From Anaerofilum faecale (GTDB taxonomy: Bacteria; Bacillota; Clostridia; Oscillospirales; Ruminococcaceae): DNA of 64,000 nucleotides. Made by a program: the position numbers and the translations under genes. The DNA is taken from contig DXFV01000029.1 of assembly GCA_019114265.1 (NCBI GenBank), positions 66,233-130,232 of the forward strand. The letters run 5' to 3'. Under the pieces are notes generated by a model, which was not told where the DNA came from, did no database searches, and worked only from the letters and a program-made list of their open reading frames with translations. Below, piece by piece: positions 59,134-64,000 of the stretch. The first letter of the stretch is position 1. The number at the start of each line of letters is the position of its first letter.

Positions 59134-60216
59134 ATGCAAACCTATGAACAAAGATTGCAGCATCTGCTGCAAACCGTCACCGGGCCGGACGAAACCGCCC
59201 GGCAGGCGGCGCATCAGAAATGGAACGACTGCGCCAAACCGCTGGGGAGCCTCGGCCTTTTGGAGACCGCCATCGAATCGATCGCTGCCCTCACCGGCAG
59301 CGCGAAAATCTCACTTTCCCCCCGCTCGGTGCTGGTGCTCTGCGCCGACAACGGTGTGGTGGCGCAGGGGGTCACCCAGTCCCCCAGCGAGGTGACCGCC
59401 ATCGTCACCAGAAATCTGGCCCTGAAGCGCACCTCCGTCTGCCGGATGGCGGCGGTGGCCGGCTGCCGGGTGGTGCCGGTAGATATGGGTGTTCTGGATC
59501 TTGCGCCCACCGAGGGCGTACTCAGCCGCCGCATCGCCAACGGCACCGCCGACATCTCCCAGGGCCCCGCCATGACACGGGAACAGGCGGCGCAGGCGGT
59601 GCTCACCGGCATCGAGCTGGTGCGGGAACAGAAAGAACAGGGTGTGCGTCTGCTGGCCACCGGCGAGATGGGCATCGGCAACACCACCACCTCCAGCGCG
59701 GTGGCCTGTGTGCTTTTGTCCAAAGAACCCGCCGAGATGACCGGCCGCGGCGCAGGACTTTCCGGGGAAGGTCTGCGGCGAAAGATCCGCGTGATCGAGC
59801 AGGCGCTTTCCCTGAACCAGCCCGACCCGAACGACCCGCTGGACATCCTTGCCAAGGTGGGCGGTTTTGACATCGCCGGGATGTGCGGTATCTTCCTGGG
59901 CGGTGCGCTGTATCAGGTGCCGGTGCTGGCCGACGGATTTATCAGCACCATTGCGGCCCTGTGTGCCGTGCGGATGTGCCCCAACGCGGAAAAGGCTGTC
60001 TTTGCCAGCCACGTTTCTGCCGAGCCTGCAGGTCCGATGGTATTGGAAGCTCTCCGCCGCCAGCCTCTCATCACTGCCGGTATGCGGCTGGGCGAGGGAA
60101 CCGGCGCAGTGGCCGCGATGCCGCTGCTGGACATGGCCTGTGCCGTGTATCAGGATACCTATACCTTTGAACAGGGCGGCATCGAACACTATGTGCCGTA
60201 CGGTGATGCCGAATGA
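59134..60216 (+). CDS. cobT: nicotinate-nucleotide-dimethylbenzimidazole phosphoribosyltransferase
   Basis: A 360-aa CobT that activates the lower ligand base of cobamides to its ribotide. KPLGSLGLLETAIESIAAL, VVLCADNGVVAQGVTQ-like residues, GEMGIGNTTTSSAV and GGFDIAGMCGIFLGGA are conserved, and the base-site Glu is in MRLGEGTGAVAAMPLL. ATG 59134 has AAGGAA upstream; the open frame to 59071 passes through the hairpin repeat and is rejected. Lower-ligand specificity cannot be read from sequence. Confidence 0.95.
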   Translation: MQTYEQRLQHLLQTVTGPDETARQAAHQKWNDCAKPLGSLGLLETAIESIAALTGSAKISLSPRSVLVLCADNGVVAQGVTQSPSEVTAIVTRNLALKRTSVCRMAAVAGCRVVPVDMGVLDLAPTEGVLSRRIANGTADISQGPAMTREQAAQAVLTGIELVREQKEQGVRLLATGEMGIGNTTTSSAVACVLLSKEPAEMTGRGAGLSGEGLRRKIRVIEQALSLNQPDPNDPLDILAKVGGFDIAGMCGIFLGGALYQVPVLADGFISTIAALCAVRMCPNAEKAVFASHVSAEPAGPMVLEALRRQPLITAGMRLGEGTGAVAAMPLLDMACAVYQDTYTFEQGGIEHYVPYGDAE

Positions 60217-60743
60217 TGACGCTGGTGATTGGAGGCGCGGCCTCCGGAAAAAGCGAATTTGCCGAAGAACTGGTGCTGCAGGCCGGCAGCAAACCCCGCT
60301 ATTACATCGCGACCATGCAGCCCTTTGACGCCGAGTGCCGGGCACGCATCCGCCGCCACCGGGAAATGCGCGCCCAAAAGCAGTTTGAAACGGTGGAGTG
60401 CTTTGTGTATCTGGAGCAGGTGACGCTGCCGCAAAAGGGCGTGGTTCTGCTGGAATGCATGAGCAATCTCGTGGCCAACGAGCTGTACAGCCCGGAGGGC
60501 GCCGGAGACAATGCCGTGGAATCCATCCGTCGGGGCATCCTCCGTCTGCACAGTCAGTGCGAGAACCTGATCATCGTTTCCAATGAGGTGTTCAGCGGCG
60601 GCTGCGGGTACGAAGGCGACACCCTGCGGTATATGCGGGTGCTCGCGGAAGTGAACCGCATGCTGGCCAGCCAGGCGGATGCAGTGTGCGAAGTGGTCTG
60701 CGGGGTTCCGGTCTGCCACAAGGGAAAGGAGAGAGAAAAATGA
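60213..60743 (+). CDS. cobU: adenosylcobinamide kinase/guanylyltransferase
   Basis: A 176-aa CobU. The P-loop is GGAASGKSEFAEEL, followed by YYIATMQPFDAECRARIRRH with the guanylylated His region, and the NTPase motif IIVSNEVFSGGCGYEG. It phosphorylates adenosylcobinamide and then transfers GMP. The start overlaps cobT and the stop overlaps cobS. A second, shorter CobU-like gene lies two positions further on. Confidence 0.93.
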   Translation: MMTLVIGGAASGKSEFAEELVLQAGSKPRYYIATMQPFDAECRARIRRHREMRAQKQFETVECFVYLEQVTLPQKGVVLLECMSNLVANELYSPEGAGDNAVESIRRGILRLHSQCENLIIVSNEVFSGGCGYEGDTLRYMRVLAEVNRMLASQADAVCEVVCGVPVCHKGKEREK

Positions 60744-61525
60744 TCCTGTTTGAAACGATCGCGGTGGCGTTTGCCATGTTCTCTGCCATTCCCTGTCCAC
60801 AGCCGGTCTGGAACCAGAAAAACATGCGGTATACCTTGTGTGCCTTTCCCCTGATCGGGGTGGTGTGCGGCCTTTTCTGGTGGGGCTGGACCTCCCTGCT
60901 GCACTGGGCAGGCGGTTCCTCCCTGCTGCTGGCCGGCGGACTGTGTGCCATTCCGGTGCTGGTCACCGGCGGCATCCATCTGGACGGCTACGCCGACACC
61001 AGCGACGCACTGGCAAGCTGCGCCCCGCCCGAAAAAAAGCGCGAGATCCTGCAGGACCCCCGGTGCGGCGCCTTTGCGGTGATCCGGCTGTGCAGCTGGT
61101 TCGTGATGGATTTTGCGCTCTGCGCTTCGGTGCGGTGGGACGGCCGGGCGCTGTGGTGCATGAGCCTTGCCTTTGTGCTGGAGCGCTGCCTGTCCGGGTT
61201 CGCCATCGCCGCCTTCCCCCTTGCCAAAAACACCGGCCTCGCCCACACCTTTGCCGCGGCTGCGGATAAAAAGAAGGTGCGGTGCATCCTCGCGGCAGCA
61301 TCGGTGCTGCTGGCGGTGCTGCTGGTCGTGACAAGCGGTCTGGCAGGAGCTGCAATGGTTCTGGCGGCGGGATGGATTCTGTGGAGGTACTACCGGGTGT
61401 CGCAGATTCAGTTCGGCGGCATCACCGGCGATCTGGCCGGATGGTTTCTGCAGCGCGCGGAGCTCTGGATGCTGGCCGCGCTGGCCGCAGCACAGCTGTT
61501 GGAGGGGATGAAATGGTTTTCGTAA
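60740..61525 (+). CDS. cobS: adenosylcobinamide-GDP ribazoletransferase
   Basis: A 261-aa membrane enzyme that joins the activated corrin and the ribazole phosphate. FSAIPCPQPVWNQKNMRY at the start and the catalytic Asp-rich motif GGIHLDGYADTSDALAS are diagnostic, with several transmembrane helices after it (about 160-260). ATG 60740 overlaps the cobU stop. The family normally takes alpha-ribazole or its 5'-phosphate. Confidence 0.94.
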   Translation: MILFETIAVAFAMFSAIPCPQPVWNQKNMRYTLCAFPLIGVVCGLFWWGWTSLLHWAGGSSLLLAGGLCAIPVLVTGGIHLDGYADTSDALASCAPPEKKREILQDPRCGAFAVIRLCSWFVMDFALCASVRWDGRALWCMSLAFVLERCLSGFAIAAFPLAKNTGLAHTFAAAADKKKVRCILAAASVLLAVLLVVTSGLAGAAMVLAAGWILWRYYRVSQIQFGGITGDLAGWFLQRAELWMLAALAAAQLLEGMKWFS

Positions 61526-61851
61526 CAGGGCCGCTGTACAGCGGAAAAAAGACGTTTGTAAAAGAGTGGATGCACTGGGACGAGGAAACGCTGTCCCGGA
61601 ATGCGATGTGGGATGTGCAGGAGCTGGCCGCCGGCTGCGGCGACCTGGAACAGCTCGCACAGCAGCTCTCGCAAAAGCAGGTGGTCATCGCCGCGGAAGT
61701 GGGCGGCGGGATCGTGCCCGCCTCTGCACAGGAGCGGGCGGCGCGGGAGGCCGCGGGGCGGCTTGCCTGTCTGCTGGCAAAACGGGCGGATGCGGTCATC
61801 CGGGTATTCTGTGGGATTCCCACGGTCTTAAAAGGGGAAATAGCACTGTGA
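61513..61851 (+). CDS. short CobU-like P-loop protein
   Basis: A 112-aa protein. The P-loop GPLYSGKKTFVKEW and the C-terminal part VIAAEVGGGIVPASAQERA...AGRLACLLAKRADAVIRVFCGIP match CobU, but the middle region that contains the guanylylated His is missing. It overlaps cobS by 13 bases and the next gene by 4 bases, so it is part of the same operon. It may be a kinase-only paralogue or a regulatory remnant. The full-length CobU two genes upstream makes it non-essential for the main reaction. Confidence 0.75.
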   Translation: MVFVTGPLYSGKKTFVKEWMHWDEETLSRNAMWDVQELAAGCGDLEQLAQQLSQKQVVIAAEVGGGIVPASAQERAAREAAGRLACLLAKRADAVIRVFCGIPTVLKGEIAL

Positions 61852-62477
61852 AAATCTATTTGCTGCGTCATGGTCAAACAAGTTACAACGTGGAAAAGCG
61901 GTACCAGGGAACGCTGGACATCCCGCTTTCCGCGGAGGGGAAAGCCCAGCTGGTGCGGGCCGACATCTCCCCCAAAACGGTGTATGTTTCCCCGCTGATC
62001 CGCGCCCGGAGCACGGCCGACATCCTGTTCCCCGAAGCGGAGCAGGTGGTGGTGGACGACTTGAGGGAGATGTGCTTCGGCATTTTTCAGGGGCGCAACT
62101 ACATCGAGATGGAGCATGATCCCGAATACATCGCGTGGGTGGGCGAAAACTGCGAAGGCTGCTGCCCCGGCGGGGAGCGCAAGGCGGAGTTTTCCGGCCG
62201 CACCTGCAATGCCTTTGCGCCGCTGGTGGACCAGGCCCTGCAGCGCGGCGAGGAGATGCTGGTCATCCTGGCGCACGGCGGCAGCCAGATGGCGATTATG
62301 GAGCGGTACGCCCTGCCGCATCACGACTACTACCACTGGTGCGGCCCCAATGCCGGCGGCTATGTGCTGGAAGCCGACGCCGCCGCCTGGCACAGGGACC
62401 ACACCCTCGCGCTGGTGGGAGAGGTGCAGTATGTCCGCAAAGAGGACGAGCAGCAGAAAGGCGGGGACAAGGCATGA
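61848..62477 (+). CDS. cobC: histidine-phosphatase family protein (CobC-like alpha-ribazole phosphatase)
   Basis: A 209-aa phosphatase. The phosphohistidine motif LLRHGQTSYN is at residues 5-14, the second arginine is in SPLIRARSTADIL, and VILAHGGSQMAIME carries the acid His. Genomic context among cobS, cobU and cbiB suggests dephosphorylation of alpha-ribazole-5'-phosphate or adenosylcobalamin-5'-phosphate. The GTG at 61848 overlaps the previous gene. Phosphoglycerate-mutase-like specificity cannot be excluded from sequence alone. Confidence 0.85.
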   Translation: MKIYLLRHGQTSYNVEKRYQGTLDIPLSAEGKAQLVRADISPKTVYVSPLIRARSTADILFPEAEQVVVDDLREMCFGIFQGRNYIEMEHDPEYIAWVGENCEGCCPGGERKAEFSGRTCNAFAPLVDQALQRGEEMLVILAHGGSQMAIMERYALPHHDYYHWCGPNAGGYVLEADAAAWHRDHTLALVGEVQYVRKEDEQQKGGDKA

Positions 62478-63457
62478 TCTGGACAGCTGTTCTGTGCGGG
62501 TTTGTGCTGGATTGTCTGCTGGGCGACCCGGAGGGGATGCCGCATCCCGTGATCTGGATGGGAAAAGCGATCTCCCGGCTGGAAAAGTGGCTGCGCCGCC
62601 GCCTGCCCCAAACCCCAAACGGGGAGCTTGCCGGCGGCGTCATCCTGGCGGTCACGCTGCCGGTGGGCACGCTGCTGGTCAGCGGGGGCCTGTGCTGGCT
62701 GTTCTGGAAGATCCATCCGCTGCTGGGCCTTGCGCTGCAGATTCTCTGGTGCTGGCAGGCGCTGGCCATGCGCTGCCTTGTCAAGGAGAGCCGCAATGTA
62801 TACCACTGTCTGAAAACGCAGGGCCTCGAAGCCGGGCGGAAGGCCGTTTCCCGCGTTGTGGGCCGTGACACCGCCCAGCTTTCCCGGCAGGGCGTGATCA
62901 AGGCGACGGTGGAAACGGTGGCGGAGAACTTTTCCGACGGCGTGCTGGCGCCGCTGCTGTATATGCTGCTCGGCGGCGCACCGCTGGCCCTTGTGTATAA
63001 ATCCATCAATACGATGGACAGCATGGTCGGCTACAAAAACGACCGCTACCTGTACTTTGGCCGGGCGGCGGCCAGGCTGGACGACGCGGCGAACTATCTG
63101 CCCTCCCGGATCGCGGCGCTTGTGTGGATCCTGGCCTGTCCTCTGGCGGGCGGGAACCGGAAAGATGCCTGGAAGATCTGGCGGCGGGACCGGCGCAACC
63201 ATGCCAGCCCCAATTCGGCGCAGACCGAATCCGCCTGTGCCGGTTCACTGGGTGTGCAGCTGGCGGGACCGGCCTGTTATTTCGGCAAGCGGCTGGAAAA
63301 GCCCTATATCGGGGACGCCCTGCGCGAGATCGAGCCGGAGGACATCCTGCGCACCAACCGGATCATGGTGACTGCCAGTGTGGTCGGTCTGGTGATCGGG
63401 CTGGCGATGCATGCGGCAGCAGTATTTTTCCTGTTCGGACCTCACGGGATCTTCTAA
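62474..63457 (+). CDS. cbiB: adenosylcobinamide-phosphate synthase
   Basis: A 327-aa membrane protein that attaches aminopropanol (phosphate) to adenosylcobyric acid. DCLLGDPEGMPHPVIWMGK at the start and VETVAENFSDGVLAPLLY and KSINTMDSMVGYKNDRY are the family motifs. About five hydrophobic segments are seen. ATG 62474 overlaps the phosphatase gene by 4 bases. In other nomenclature it is called CobD; the CobD decarboxylase gene follows it here. Confidence 0.95.
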   Translation: MIWTAVLCGFVLDCLLGDPEGMPHPVIWMGKAISRLEKWLRRRLPQTPNGELAGGVILAVTLPVGTLLVSGGLCWLFWKIHPLLGLALQILWCWQALAMRCLVKESRNVYHCLKTQGLEAGRKAVSRVVGRDTAQLSRQGVIKATVETVAENFSDGVLAPLLYMLLGGAPLALVYKSINTMDSMVGYKNDRYLYFGRAAARLDDAANYLPSRIAALVWILACPLAGGNRKDAWKIWRRDRRNHASPNSAQTESACAGSLGVQLAGPACYFGKRLEKPYIGDALREIEPEDILRTNRIMVTASVVGLVIGLAMHAAAVFFLFGPHGIF

Positions 63458-63495
63458 AATCGCACTACAAAGGGTATATGTCTGCTGCCTTTCTT

Positions 63496-63586
63496 CCTCC
63501 GGTTAAAGGAGGGGAGTCCAGAGGGACCTTGTCCCTCTGGCGCAGGTCCGGGGGCGCGGAGCCCCCGGCAGCTTTTCGCTGCGCCG
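63496..63586. repeat. multi-hairpin intergenic element between cbiB and cobD
   Basis: Four consecutive inverted repeats occupy the 175-base gap: CCTCC/GGAGG (63496-63512), CCAGAGGGAC/GTCCCTCTGG (63518-63540), CCGGGGGC/GCCCCCGG (63548-63568) and GGCAGC/GCTGC (63568-63582). The array looks like a dispersed REP-type element. Confidence 0.5.
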
Positions 63587-63632
63587 GATATACACCGCAG
63601 CGGCTGTTCCATTTTGCAACGGAGGCGAGCCT

Positions 63633-64000
63633 ATGAACGAAAACCATCAAACCAGCGTTTCCCGCGCCCCTCTGGTACACGGCGGGGATTGGGCCGGCTA
63701 TTCGGAGGAATATGGTGCACAGCCTCTGGACTTTTCCGCCAATGTCAGTCCTCTGGGTGTGCCGCAGGGGGTGCAGCAGGCGATCGCCGCCGCTGTCCAA
63801 ACCGCCGACCGCTACCCGGACCCGCTGTGCCGCTCCCTGTGCCGGAAGCTGGCAGCCCACGAGCAGGTACCGGAAGCCTGGCTACTGTGCGGAAATGGCG
63901 CGGCGGATCTCATCTTCCGGGCGGTGCTGGCAAAAAAGCCCCGCAAAGCGCTGCTCACTGCTCCGGCTTTTGCCGAATACGAAGCCGCCCTCACTGCCTG
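63633..64000 (+). CDS. cobD: threonine-phosphate decarboxylase (CobD), 5' part only
   Basis: The first 122 codons of a fold-type I PLP enzyme, cut by the window edge. SRAPLVHGGDWAGYSEEYG, LDFSANVSPLGVPQGV and RYPDPLCRSLCRKLA are typical of CobD, which makes aminopropanol phosphate for the CbiB reaction; LLCGNGAADLIFRA is the start of the PLP domain. Histidinol-phosphate aminotransferase is the close relative, but the cob context and the HGG start favour CobD. GGAGG lies seven bases before the ATG. Confidence 0.9.
   Translation, partial: MNENHQTSVSRAPLVHGGDWAGYSEEYGAQPLDFSANVSPLGVPQGVQQAIAAAVQTADRYPDPLCRSLCRKLAAHEQVPEAWLLCGNGAADLIFRAVLAKKPRKALLTAPAFAEYEAALTA

Overview
The window reads as chromosome from a high-G+C anaerobic Firmicute, most likely an Oscillospiraceae/Ruminococcaceae gut bacterium (Gemmiger, Subdoligranulum or Faecalibacterium type). 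This is inferred from T-box leaders, SpoIIE-type phosphatase, GlcT/PTS control, an FeFe hydrogenase relative, the anaerobic cobalamin route and GC-rich genes with AGGAGG ribosome sites. No rRNA, phage, transposase or CRISPR was seen. One tRNA gene (Leu-TAA) is present.

Region 1 (1-2970, minus): a SpoIIE/PP2C phosphatase (cut by the window edge), a PAS-bearing FeFe-hydrogenase-like sensor and a small 2Fe-2S thioredoxin-like protein, read from one promoter with a Rex-like operator. Region 2 (3039-17625, plus): T-box-controlled ileS and alaS, separated by a HAD phosphatase and a penicillin-binding protein, then HIT protein, phosphoribosyltransferase, comEC, holA and a TOPRIM-HAD fusion. Region 3 (17672-20498, minus): pseudouridine synthase, VOC protein, AAA ATPase and a zinc-ribbon membrane protein. 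Region 4 (20589-25891, plus): glucose PTS (ptsG, glcT-type antiterminator, ptsH, ptsI) with a RAT/terminator leader. Region 5 (26200-28086, minus): PadR regulator plus a double flavodoxin-fold oxidoreductase.

Region 6 (28254-39769, minus) is the unusual part. Next to tRNA-Leu lies a likely eight-gene operon, lower in G+C than its flanks: a 437-aa protein of unknown function, a Ser/Thr kinase-NACHT-transmembrane protein, a coiled lipoprotein, a pseudokinase paralogue of the kinase, a lipoprotein with 15 CxxC knuckles, an NMN-adenylyltransferase-NADAR fusion, an ADP-ribosylglycohydrolase and a 2H phosphoesterase. A SpoT/Mesh1-type HD hydrolase gene sits just upstream. I read this as a candidate membrane-anchored signalling system coupled to NAD/ADP-ribose chemistry. 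The combination is not one I recognise as described.

Region 7 (39789-46544, minus): hemA-(siroheme synthase)-hemC-cobA/hemD-hemB-hemL behind a cobalamin riboswitch, making uroporphyrinogen III and precorrin-2. Region 8 (46658-64000, plus): cbiC, a second cobalamin riboswitch, cobalt transporter cbiMNQO, and then cbiK-D-L-F-G-H-J-ET-A, cobT, cobU, cobS, a short cobU-like gene, a cobC-like phosphatase, cbiB and the start of cobD. Together regions 7 and 8 encode the anaerobic (early cobalt insertion) route from glutamyl-tRNA to late cobamide assembly. Cobyric acid synthase (cbiP) and the cob(I)alamin adenosyltransferase were not seen and may lie beyond the right edge.
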